Shown here in pieces: positions 43,687 to 53,426 of a DNA stretch of 64,000 bases. The notes under the pieces were generated by a model. The model was given only the letters and a program-made list of their open reading frames with translations. It searched no databases and was not told the origin of the DNA. The position numbers were made by a program, and so were the translations under genes. Source of the stretch: Streptomyces pseudovenezuelae (GTDB taxonomy: Bacteria > Actinomycetota > Actinomycetes > Streptomycetales > Streptomycetaceae); contig NZ_KQ948147.1 in the NCBI RefSeq assembly GCF_001513955.1, positions 134,532 through 198,531 of the forward strand, given 5' to 3'. How positions within the stretch are numbered: the first letter of the stretch is position 1; each line of letters starts with the position of its first letter.

Positions 43687-43741
43687 CCTCGGCTCCGATG
43701 CACTCGGTGCGCCCGGAGCGTTCCTCCACCAAAGGATTCTC

Positions 43742-44605
43742 ATGACCGACCAGTTGGCCCCAGCGCGCCTCCAGGCCACCGCCTCCTCCTCGGGTGCCTC
43801 GGCCACGGCGCAGTTCCTTTCCAAGCAGCGCGACCAGGCGCCCACCACCGACCCGGAGCGGGTCAGTGCCTTGGCCGGTGAACTCATCGAGGCCGCACGG
43901 CAGATCATCCGCCGCCATCGGGTCACCTACGACGAGTTCGACGCGCTCAAGGCATGGCTGATCCAGATCGGCCTGGACGGCGAGTGGCCGCTGTTCCTGG
44001 ACGTCTGGCTGGAGCAGACCGTCGAGCAGGTGGCCAACGAGGAGCGCGGCGGCACCAAGGGAAGCCCCGAGGGCCCCTACTTCGTGCCCGACGCCCCGCG
44101 ACTGCCCGCGGACGCCACGCTGCCCATGCGGGCGGACGAGCCGGGCATCCCTCTGCTGTTCCAGGGCCGTGTCCTGTCGACCGCCGGGCAGCCGCTGCCC
44201 GGCGCCACGATCGAGATGTGGCAGGCCGACGACGCCGGCACGTACTCGCAGTTCGCGCCAGGGCTGCCCGAATGGAATCTGCGCGGCACCGTGGTGGTCG
44301 GCGATGACGCGCGGTTCAGCATCCGCACCGTCGAGCCGTCCCCCTATGAGATCCCGACCGACGGGTCCTGCGGGCGGCTCATCGCCGCCGCGGGCTGGCA
44401 CGCCTGGCGCCCCGGTCACCTGCACGTCCGGGTGTCGGCGCCGGGTCACCACACGCTGACCACACAGCTGTACTTCAAGGGCGGCAGCCATGTGGACAGC
44501 GACATCGCCGGCGCGGTGAAGCCCGAACTCATCCTCGACCCGACCCCGGTGGCGGACGGGCCGGGCCGGCGGGTCGGCTACGACCTGGTCGTCGACCCGG
44601 TCTGA
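43742..44605 (+). CDS. catA: Intradiol ring-cleavage dioxygenase (catechol 1,2-dioxygenase type)
   Basis: 287 residues. N-terminal helical dimerisation domain (residues about 30-105), then the catalytic beta domain. Fe(III) ligands are visible: Tyr in DAGTYSQF, Tyr in SPYEIPTDG, and two His in RPGHLHVRV. It would open catechol or hydroxyquinol to a muconate. AAAGGA precedes the ATG. It lies 55 bases after the CarA-like paralogue on the same strand, so it could be transcribed from P3. No muconate cycloisomerase follows, so a full catabolic pathway is not present here. Confidence 0.9.
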   Translation: MTDQLAPARLQATASSSGASATAQFLSKQRDQAPTTDPERVSALAGELIEAARQIIRRHRVTYDEFDALKAWLIQIGLDGEWPLFLDVWLEQTVEQVANEERGGTKGSPEGPYFVPDAPRLPADATLPMRADEPGIPLLFQGRVLSTAGQPLPGATIEMWQADDAGTYSQFAPGLPEWNLRGTVVVGDDARFSIRTVEPSPYEIPTDGSCGRLIAAAGWHAWRPGHLHVRVSAPGHHTLTTQLYFKGGSHVDSDIAGAVKPELILDPTPVADGPGRRVGYDLVVDPV

Positions 44606-44663
44606 CGGCCCGCGTTCACCAACCCACCACTCCGCATGCCCAGTTGACGACACCGGAGAGACA

Positions 44664-45887
44664 GTGACGGCACACATTCGGACACAGGTGGGCATTGTCG
44701 GTGCCGGCCCCGCGGGGCTCGTGACGGCCGCGGTACTGGCCGCCGCCGGCATCGACCACGTGGTGGTGGAGCGGCGGTCCCGCGCACACATCGAGGGACG
44801 CGCCCGCGCGGGACTGCTGGAGCACCGCACGGTGGAGTACCTCAAGAGCCAGGGACTTGCCGGACGCCTGCTCACCGAGGGGCGCCGGGCCGGCTGGTCC
44901 GACTTCCAGGTGCTGGGCGAGCGGATGCATCTGGACTACGCCGAGATCACCGGCGGCTTCCGGCACTGGGTGTACCCGCAGCACCTGCTGATCAGGGACC
45001 TGTGCGACGAACTGACCGCATCGGGCCGGCCCCCCCTCTTCTCCACGCCGGTACGGGAGTTGACAGGCCTCGACGAGTCGACTGCGCGCATCAGGTGTGA
45101 GGGCCTGGACATCGACTGCGACTACGTCATCGGCGGCGACGGCTCCCAAGGGGTGGCCCACAAGGCCCTGGCCGCCGCCGGAGGGCCGGTGAGTGCTGCC
45201 CTGCGGTACCCGTACGAGACCCTGACGATGCTCGCCGAGGTGGACCGCCCCACCGAAGGCGTCACCTACACCCTGGCCGAGCAGGGCTTCGTGGGGATGA
45301 TGCCGCGCACCGCGACGATCAGCCGCGTCCATCTGCAGATCCCGCACGGCGACACCCCCGCCGACTGGTCAACTGATCGCATCCACGCCGAACTCGCCGC
45401 CAGACTGGGGGAGTTCACGCCCGGGGCGCCGCGCTTCGGCGCCCTGACCGAGAAGCGCATGCTCCTGATGCGTGGACACATCGTCGGCTCGATGCGGCAC
45501 GGCCGTCTGCTGCTCGCGGGCGACGCCGCGCACCTGCTGACACCATTCGGCGGGAAGGGCGCGAATCTGGCCGTCGCGGACGCCGCTCTCGTGGCGGAAG
45601 GCCTGATCCGCCACTACAAGGACGGCGACGACCACGGGCTCGACACCTACAGTGACCGACGGTTGCGAGAGGTCTGGGAGGTCCAGGAATTCTCCGACCG
45701 CCTGCTGCGCCTCGTCCTGCAGCCCGACGGCCTCACCCCCGCCGAACGCGTCTTCGCTCTCCGTATGAAACGGGCGACGGTCCAGTCGCTGACCCGACCC
45801 GGCTGGCAGAGCACTGCCTTCGCCCACCAGTACGTCGGCTCGGGAATGCACTGCGACGGCCCCTCTCAACTTCCTCCGCAAGCGTGA
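44664..45887 (+). CDS. pobA: 4-hydroxybenzoate 3-monooxygenase (PobA type)
   Basis: 407 residues; class A flavoprotein hydroxylase. GIVGAGPAGLVTAAVLAAAG binds FAD; RARAGLLEHRTVEYL, GGDGSQG and GRLLLAGDAAHLLTPFGGKGANLAVAD are characteristic of PobA. It would convert 4-hydroxybenzoate to protocatechuate with NAD(P)H and oxygen. The GTG start follows CCGGAGAG. Its product is not the usual substrate of the adjacent catechol-type dioxygenase, and protocatechuate 3,4-dioxygenase is absent, so the pair may be recruited or relic catabolic genes. Confidence 0.9.
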   Translation: MTAHIRTQVGIVGAGPAGLVTAAVLAAAGIDHVVVERRSRAHIEGRARAGLLEHRTVEYLKSQGLAGRLLTEGRRAGWSDFQVLGERMHLDYAEITGGFRHWVYPQHLLIRDLCDELTASGRPPLFSTPVRELTGLDESTARIRCEGLDIDCDYVIGGDGSQGVAHKALAAAGGPVSAALRYPYETLTMLAEVDRPTEGVTYTLAEQGFVGMMPRTATISRVHLQIPHGDTPADWSTDRIHAELAARLGEFTPGAPRFGALTEKRMLLMRGHIVGSMRHGRLLLAGDAAHLLTPFGGKGANLAVADAALVAEGLIRHYKDGDDHGLDTYSDRRLREVWEVQEFSDRLLRLVLQPDGLTPAERVFALRMKRATVQSLTRPGWQSTAFAHQYVGSGMHCDGPSQLPPQA

Positions 45888-45984
45888 TCACCCCCGCGGC
45901 CCAACTGCCGCGACGGGTACGAACGAGGAGCCTGGGGCGGTGTTGCGGGCGGGCGACGCGGTGCCACTGGTACCGCATGGGCCG

Positions 45985-46145
45985 TGCCGACGCCTCAGCG
46001 TGCCTGGTTCGTGTTCTCGGCCGGGTCTGCGCAGGTAGGAGTCGTGCGCCTTGTCGGTCCGCACCCGGTCCGGGCGTTCGCGCGGCCTGCCCCGCTTCGA
46101 ACTGCGGGGAGTCGCCCCGCTGCCCGCCACACCGTAGACCTGCCA
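45985..46145 (-). pseudogene. IS5-type transposase fragment, frameshifted
   Basis: Read on the minus strand, GDSPQFEA (about 46096-46120) appears in one frame and GRPRERPDRVRTDKAHDSYL (about 46025-46090) in another. In intact Streptomyces IS5-family transposases these occur in a single frame (GDSPQFE...GRPRTRPDRVRADKAY). The remainder of the element is not seen. It lies directly after pobA and marks the right edge of the island, mirroring the relics at 0.7-1.1 kb. The rest of the 410-base gap (45888-46298) holds nothing I recognise. Confidence 0.75.
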
Positions 46146-46298
46146 GGATTCAGTGCGACCAGTTAGCTCTTCTTCTCACCTCGTCCCACACATTTCTCAC
46201 AGACGAGAGCGCACAGGAGCACGCGAGGCCCCTGACCTGGAACTTTGATGTCGTCACAGACCACGGTGAACCAGATAGCCGCACCGTAAGCTAGGGGT

Positions 46299-46577
46299 AT
46301 GGCCTACGAGATTCCGGTGACGCAAGCCAGGGCTGAACTCGCCGAACTGATCAACCGGGTCGTGTACGGCGGCGAGCGCGTCGTCGTCACACGACACGGA
46401 AAGCCCCTGGTCGCCCTGGTCTCGGCCGCCGACCTCGAACGGTTGGAGGAGTCCCCGGAGCCCGTCGAGGAGCCGGTGATCAGCGCGGTCTCCAGCGTGC
46501 GCGAGGTCGCGCCCGCTCCCCGCGAACAGCAGCGGTTCGGCATCGCGGCACATCACCGGGGGAACGGCGCCTCCTAG
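46299..46577 (+). CDS. Phd/YefM-type antitoxin, apparently orphan
   Basis: 92 residues. The N-terminal YEIPVTQARAELAELINRVV and ERVVVTRHGKPLVALVSAADLERLE form the Phd/YefM DNA-binding fold. The tail (residues 55-92) is Pro/Glu-rich and would bind a toxin. No toxin gene of Doc, RelE/YoeB or PIN type is visible on either side. It may act in trans or be a remnant of a module. Confidence 0.85.
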   Translation: MAYEIPVTQARAELAELINRVVYGGERVVVTRHGKPLVALVSAADLERLEESPEPVEEPVISAVSSVREVAPAPREQQRFGIAAHHRGNGAS

Positions 46578-46680
46578 AAGCGGGAGCGCTTCGACTGCGC
46601 AGGCGTCCGGCGGCGGCGACCGCAGCGATCATGCTTACAGGCGTAGCGCCAAGCGGTGACCTGCGCGCGGAGCGCAGCGA

Positions 46681-46710
46681 GGGGGTGGGCGCGCTCCGCC
46701 CCCACCCCCC
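46681..46710. terminator. GC-rich hairpin between the antitoxin and membrane-protein genes
   Basis: GGGGGTGGG, an eight-base loop and CCCCCACCCCCC can form a strong stem between the converging antitoxin gene (plus) and membrane-protein gene (minus). There is no T tract. It probably ends transcription from one or both sides. Confidence 0.5.
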
Positions 46711-46766
46711 CCAGCACTACCTGCACCAATCCCACCCGGCAGGGCCACACTCGCGTCTGGTGTCGG

Positions 46767-47753
46767 TCAGCCGACAGGAGCCAGGGCCGGTTCATCGGCG
46801 GTCGGCATGACGCCCCTCGACCGGGACTTCAGCGCGTTTCCCAGTACGACGGCGCCCAGGCCCAGCGCGGCCCACCAGGCGAGGGTCAGGGCGGGGCCCG
46901 GCGCTGCCGCGCCGTCGAAGAAGGACACCGAGCGCAGCAGGGTCGCGCTCGCGCCGGGCGGCAGCCACTGGCCGATGGCGCCCACCGGTTCGGGCAGCAG
47001 CTGCGGGGCCGAGGCGGCGCCGGAGAAAGGGTTGCCGAGGAACATCACCAGGAACGCGACGGCGCCGATGCCCGCGGGTCCGGCCAGGGCGGCGAGTCCC
47101 GCGACGGCCGCGCTCACCGCCAGCATCGCCAGTGCGAGGGACCCCGCCTCCGCCCACCAGTTCCCGGTGAGCACGCCGAGCCAGCTGTGGGCCAGGACGG
47201 CCGCGACGACGCCCACCAGTGCGGCGCCGACGAGCAGCGCGGTCACGGCACGCAGGCCGCGCAGTCCGAGCAGGGTCACGACCGCGCCCGCCATGATCCC
47301 GCTCAGTGTCAGCGGCAGCACCGACGAGCTCAGTACCGAGCCCCTCGGGTCGGACGCCGGGGTCGGGACGACGTCCACGGTCCGCACCTCGGCGCCGCTC
47401 GCCGTGGCCTGCCGGGTCACGGCCTGCTGGAGAAGCTGGGCCACGACCGGGCTCGCGGCCGACGCGGTGAGCAGCTCCGGGCCCTGGGCGGTGACCACGA
47501 CCGCGCCGTATACGGTCCGGTCCCCGATCGCCGACCGCGCGGCCGCCTCGTCGGCGTAATGGTGGATCTCGAAGGCGCCCGCGTGCTGTCGGAGCTGTTG
47601 CTCCAGCGGCGCGGTCGCCGCGGCCGGTCCGGCCACACCGAGCGGCAGGTCGCGAGGGGCGGTGCGGGCGGCGGGCCAGGCGAAGGCCCACAGGGCCAGG
47701 GCGGCGAGCAGCGGCACGAGGACGACGACCGCGAGCATGCGACGGGTGGACAT
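46767..47753 (-). CDS. ABC-2/DUF3533-like membrane protein
   Basis: 328 residues. An N-terminal membrane anchor (residues 7-27), an extracellular-looking domain of about 120 residues, then five to six membrane segments. This layout is that of YhgE/DUF3533 or ABC-2-type permease proteins associated with drug export or phage infection. It is transcribed away from a TetR gene, with two matching operator-like repeats between them, so it is very likely TetR-controlled. No ATPase gene is adjacent. Confidence 0.75.
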   Translation of the reverse strand: MSTRRMLAVVVLVPLLAALALWAFAWPAARTAPRDLPLGVAGPAAATAPLEQQLRQHAGAFEIHHYADEAAARSAIGDRTVYGAVVVTAQGPELLTASAASPVVAQLLQQAVTRQATASGAEVRTVDVVPTPASDPRGSVLSSSVLPLTLSGIMAGAVVTLLGLRGLRAVTALLVGAALVGVVAAVLAHSWLGVLTGNWWAEAGSLALAMLAVSAAVAGLAALAGPAGIGAVAFLVMFLGNPFSGAASAPQLLPEPVGAIGQWLPPGASATLLRSVSFFDGAAAPGPALTLAWWAALGLGAVVLGNALKSRSRGVMPTADEPALAPVG

Positions 47754-47790
47754 GGTGGTCCTCTCCGGGACCCGGGTGAGCCCCGCTAAA

Positions 47791-47868
47791 AAGAAGGATC
47801 GTTCGTTTTGACTTCCGTGACACCGTCTCGCCGTCGGTGTGTCTTGTCAAGAAGGAACGTTCGTTTTA
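47791..47868. promoter_or_regulatory. Two TetR-type operator copies in the divergent promoter
   Basis: GAAGGATCGTTCGTTTT (47793-47809) and GAAGGAACGTTCGTTTT (47851-47867) differ at one base and contain the palindromic core GAACGTTC. They lie between the start codons of the membrane protein and the TetR regulator. Their spacing and duplication suggest repression of both genes by the TetR protein. Confidence 0.65.
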
Positions 47869-47879
47869 GGTTGGACGGC

Positions 47880-48509
47880 ATGGCTCGCGTATCCCAGGCA
47901 CATCTCGACGCCCGCCGTCGGCAGATCCTCGACGCCGCGGCGGTCTGCTTCGCCCGCAACGGCTTCCACGCCACGTCCATGCAGGACGTCCTGAAGGAGG
48001 CCGACCTCTCGGCCGGGGCCGTGTACCGCTACTTCAGCGGCAAGGAGGAGCTCATCGGCGCGATCGTCGCAGAGGTGCTCGGCCAGGTCCACGAGGGTTT
48101 CGAGGAGGCGGCCCGCAGCAGCCCGCCCCCGCCCCCCGACCTCCTGGTGGCGTCGGTGCTGGGCCGGGTCCTCGCCACCAAGGAGACGGTGACCGTCGAC
48201 GGGCGTCCGGCGTTCCCGCGGCTGGTCGTCCAGGTGTGGACCGAGACGCTCCGCAACGAGGAGCTCGCGGCCGTCCTGCGCGAGGGCTACGGCGCCGTGC
48301 GCGAGACCTGGACGCGGATCGTCGGGGCGTACCAGGACGCCGGGGCGATGCGCTCGGACGTGCCCCCGGAGCACGTGGCCCGCACGATGATGGCGGCCGC
48401 CATGGGCTTCATCGCGCAGCAGGCGCTGTTCGGACCGACGCCCGCCGAGGTCCTGGGCGACGGTCTGCGGGCGCTGATGAGTGTGCGGGACGAAGCCGGC
48501 ACGCGCTGA
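47880..48509 (+). CDS. TetR-family repressor
   Basis: 209 residues. N-terminal HTH (RRQILDAAAVCFARNGFHAT, then DVLKEADLSAGAVYRYFSGK) is textbook TetR. The ligand-binding domain follows, ending in a helix typical of the TetR_C region. It is divergent from the membrane-protein gene and presumably binds the duplicated sites between them. The inducer is unknown. Confidence 0.92.
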   Translation: MARVSQAHLDARRRQILDAAAVCFARNGFHATSMQDVLKEADLSAGAVYRYFSGKEELIGAIVAEVLGQVHEGFEEAARSSPPPPPDLLVASVLGRVLATKETVTVDGRPAFPRLVVQVWTETLRNEELAAVLREGYGAVRETWTRIVGAYQDAGAMRSDVPPEHVARTMMAAAMGFIAQQALFGPTPAEVLGDGLRALMSVRDEAGTR

Positions 48510-48641
48510 TGGATCACCGCTCGGTTAACGTGCCTGAAACCGGATCCAACTAGCCTGCGGATCCACGCCACCAGGGACTTTGCCCCGGGGCAGAGGCAAC
48601 CGGGCCCCGCACGGTCCGGAGCGAGGACTGTGAGGTGGGAC

Positions 48642-48944
48642 GTGCAACTGACCCCGCACGAGCAAGAGAGGCTGCTGATCCATGTGGCGGCCGACGTCGC
48701 CGAGAAGCGCCGGGCCCGCGGGCTGAAGCTCAACCACCCCGAGGCGGTCGCCCTCATCACGTCGCACATCCTCGAAGGCGCGCGTGACGGCCGTACCGTC
48801 GCCGAACTCATGGCCTCCGGGCGGACGTTGCTGACCCGCGACGACGTCATGGAGGGCATCCCCGAGATGATCCACGACGTCCAGGTCGAGGCGACCTTCC
48901 CGGACGGCACCAAGCTCGTCACCGTCCACGACCCGATCGTCTGA
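48642..48944 (+). CDS. ureA: Urease gamma subunit
   Basis: 100 residues, the exact family length, starting VQLTPHEQERLLIHVAADVA. GTG 48642 is chosen over GTG 48630 because the GAGGTGG site lies just upstream and family members start at QLTP. The conserved LNHPEAVALITSHILEGARDG and VMEGIPEMIHDVQVEATFPDG are present. It is the first gene of ureABCFGD. The enzyme hydrolyses urea to ammonia and carbamate in the cytoplasm. Confidence 0.97.
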   Translation: MQLTPHEQERLLIHVAADVAEKRRARGLKLNHPEAVALITSHILEGARDGRTVAELMASGRTLLTRDDVMEGIPEMIHDVQVEATFPDGTKLVTVHDPIV

Positions 48945-48953
48945 GGGGCCCCG

Positions 48954-49257
48954 ATGATTCCCGGAGAGATCCTCTTCGCCGACGGGCCGATTGCCTACAA
49001 CGAGGGCCGCGAGGTCACCCGGCTGACCGTCCTCAACGCCGCCGACCGTCCCGTCCAGGTCGGCTCCCACTACCACTTCGCCGAGACCAACCCCGGCCTG
49101 GAGTTCGACCGTGCCGCGGCCCGCGGCAAGCGGCTGAACATCGCCGCCGGAACCGCCGTGCGCTTCGAGCCCGGTATCCCGGTCGACGTCGAACTCGTCC
49201 CGCTCACCGGCGCCCGCGTGGTGCCGGGGCTGCGCGGGGAGACCGGAGGTGCCCTCG

Positions 49258-49265
<8 letters not shown>
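48954..49265 (+). CDS. ureB: Urease beta subunit
   Basis: 103 residues. Conserved PGEILFADGPIAYNEGRE, QVGSHYHFAETN and FDRAAARGKRLNIAAGTAVRFEPG identify it. It overlaps ureC by eight bases. In Streptomyces the three structural subunits are separate, as here. Confidence 0.97.
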
Positions 49266-50979
<1,714 letters not shown>

Positions 50980-50992
50980 TGGCGGGGTTGTG

Positions 50993-51667
50993 ATGTCACG
51001 GGCCGCACTTCTGGTCCTGGCCGACGGCCGCTTTCCCGCCGGAGGCCACGCGCACTCCGGCGGGGCCGAGGCGGCCGTCAAGGCCGGGCGGATCACCGGG
51101 GCGGAGAGCCTGGAGTCCTTCTGTCGGGGGCGGCTGTACACGGCGGGGCTGGTGTCCTCGGCCCTCGCGACAGCGGCCGTACTCGGCGTGGATCCACGGC
51201 AGTTGGACGAGGCGGCGGACGCCCGCACCCCGTCGCCCGCCCTTCGGGTCGCCGCCCGCAAACTGGGCCGCCAGCTGTTGCGGGCGGCCCGGGCGACTTG
51301 GCCGTCCCCTGAACTGGACGCGCTGGCAGGTCAGTTCCCCAAGGGAGCCCACCAGCCGGTGGTGCTGGGCCTGACGGCCCGCGCTGCGGGCCTGGAGCCC
51401 GTGGACGCGGCCTACTGCGCGGCGTACGAGAGCGTGAGCGGCCCGGCGAGCGCGACGGTCCGCCTCCTGAGCCTGGACCCCTTCGACGCGACAGCCGTAC
51501 TGGCCCGACTGGCACCGGAGTTGGACCGGGTCGCGACCCGGGCGGTGGAGGCGGCGAGGACAGCGGTCGAGGAGGGTGTCGACGCATTGCCGTCGGCGTC
51601 CGCTCCGTTGCTGGAGATCGGGGCAGAGCTGCATGCGGCATGGCCAGTACGCCTGTTCGCATCGTAG
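50993..51667 (+). CDS. ureF: Urease accessory protein UreF
   Basis: 224 residues. The pattern DGRFPAGGHAHSGGAEAAVKAG at the N-terminus, SLESFCRGRL and the C-terminal AYESVSGPASATVRLL fit UreF, the GTPase-regulating partner of UreG. It follows ureC by 13 bases. Confidence 0.92.
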   Translation: MSRAALLVLADGRFPAGGHAHSGGAEAAVKAGRITGAESLESFCRGRLYTAGLVSSALATAAVLGVDPRQLDEAADARTPSPALRVAARKLGRQLLRAARATWPSPELDALAGQFPKGAHQPVVLGLTARAAGLEPVDAAYCAAYESVSGPASATVRLLSLDPFDATAVLARLAPELDRVATRAVEAARTAVEEGVDALPSASAPLLEIGAELHAAWPVRLFAS

Positions 51668-51775
51668 CGAGCCTCGGGCCACCCACCGTCTTTCAGGGGC
51701 GCGGGGAACTGCGCGACCAGCCCCCACACACCCGCACCCGGCCACGAACCTCTGAACCCCCTACAGGAGCCGCAC

Positions 51776-52449
<674 letters not shown>

Positions 52450-52453
<4 letters not shown>

Positions 52454-53217
52454 CCGCGGCCGTGGCCGGGGTGCGGGCCACCGCCCGGATGGTGGCGCGC
52501 GACGACGGGCGCGGCGGTACGGCCCTGCCCGTGCTGGAGAGCGACGGGCCACTGGCGCTGCGGCGGACCCGGGGGAGCGGCGCGGAGCCGCGGGTCATGC
52601 TCGTCGGAGCGATGAGCGGGCCTCTCGGCGGCGACCACTTCACCGTGACGGCCGACGTCCGGGAGGGCGCCCGGCTGTGCGTCGGATCGGCCGCCGCCAC
52701 CATCGCCCTGCCGGGGCAGACCAAGGGCGAGGCCCGTTACGACGTCCGGCTCACCGTCGCCGACGGAGCCGAACTGCGCTGGCTGCCCGAGCAGTTGATC
52801 TCCGCGGGCGGCAGTGACCTGTACGTCGGCACCCGGATCGACCTCGGGGCGACGGCCCGGCTCGTGCTGCGCGAGGAGCAGGTCCTCGGGCGGGTGGGGG
52901 AGGAGCCCGGGCGGCTCACCAGCCGGCTCGTGCTGCGGGTCGCGGGACGGACCGTGCTCGACCAGGAACTGGCCTGCGGGCCCGGGGCGCCGGGCGGCTG
53001 GGACGGGCCGGCCGTGCTCGCGGGTCACCGGGCGGTCGGCCAGCTCCTCGTCGTACGGCCGGAGTTCGCCGAGGAGCCGGTGCCGGCGCGGGTGCTCGGC
53101 GAGGGCGCCGTCGTCGTACCCCTCGCCGGACCCGCCGCGCTCGTCACCGCCGTGGCCCCGGACGCCCTGCTGCTGCGCCGGGCCTTGGACGCGGCGCTGG
53201 CTGCGCTCGTCCCCTAG
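52450..53217 (+). CDS. ureD: Urease accessory protein UreD
   Basis: 255 residues. Segments PLGGDHFTVTADVREGARLCVGS, LRWLPEQLISAGGSD and LREEQVLGRVGEEPGRLTSRL fit UreD/UreH. The GTG start overlaps the ureG stop; GTG 52441 is an alternative. The stop codon TAG lies inside the left end of an 85-bp palindromic insert, so the native C-terminus may have been replaced or shortened by a few residues. Confidence 0.93.
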
Positions 53218-53298
53218 GGCCTGTCGTTTGGACCAGCCCGGCGTCGCCAGAAAAGCACCGCACCTCACGGCCGCCCTGATCCAAACGACAGGCCCTAG
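53214..53298. mobile_element. MITE-like 85-bp element with perfect terminal inverted repeats
   Basis: CTAGGGCCTGTCGTTTGGA (53214-53232) is repeated in exact inverse at 53280-53298. The ends begin and finish with CTAG, the kind of target used by some IS5-group elements, and the GGGCCTGTCGTTTGGA arm resembles Streptomyces IS termini. The 47-base centre has no ORF. It could also work as a terminator for ureD, but there is no T tract. Confidence 0.65.
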
Positions 53299-53426
53299 TC
53301 CGCCGAGCGAACAGGTTCTTCCGTTTATCGGATTGGCAAAGAAGCCCGACAAACCCTGTTCACAGCGACTTCACAACCACGAGGATCCCCGGAGGAATCG
53401 AAACGACGTACGGGGAGGGGTCCCTC

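Noticed and set aside
53214..53298. Simple rho-independent terminator after ureD
   Set aside because: The exact 19-bp arms, CTAG ends and long 47-base centre without a T tract look more like a mobile-element remnant.
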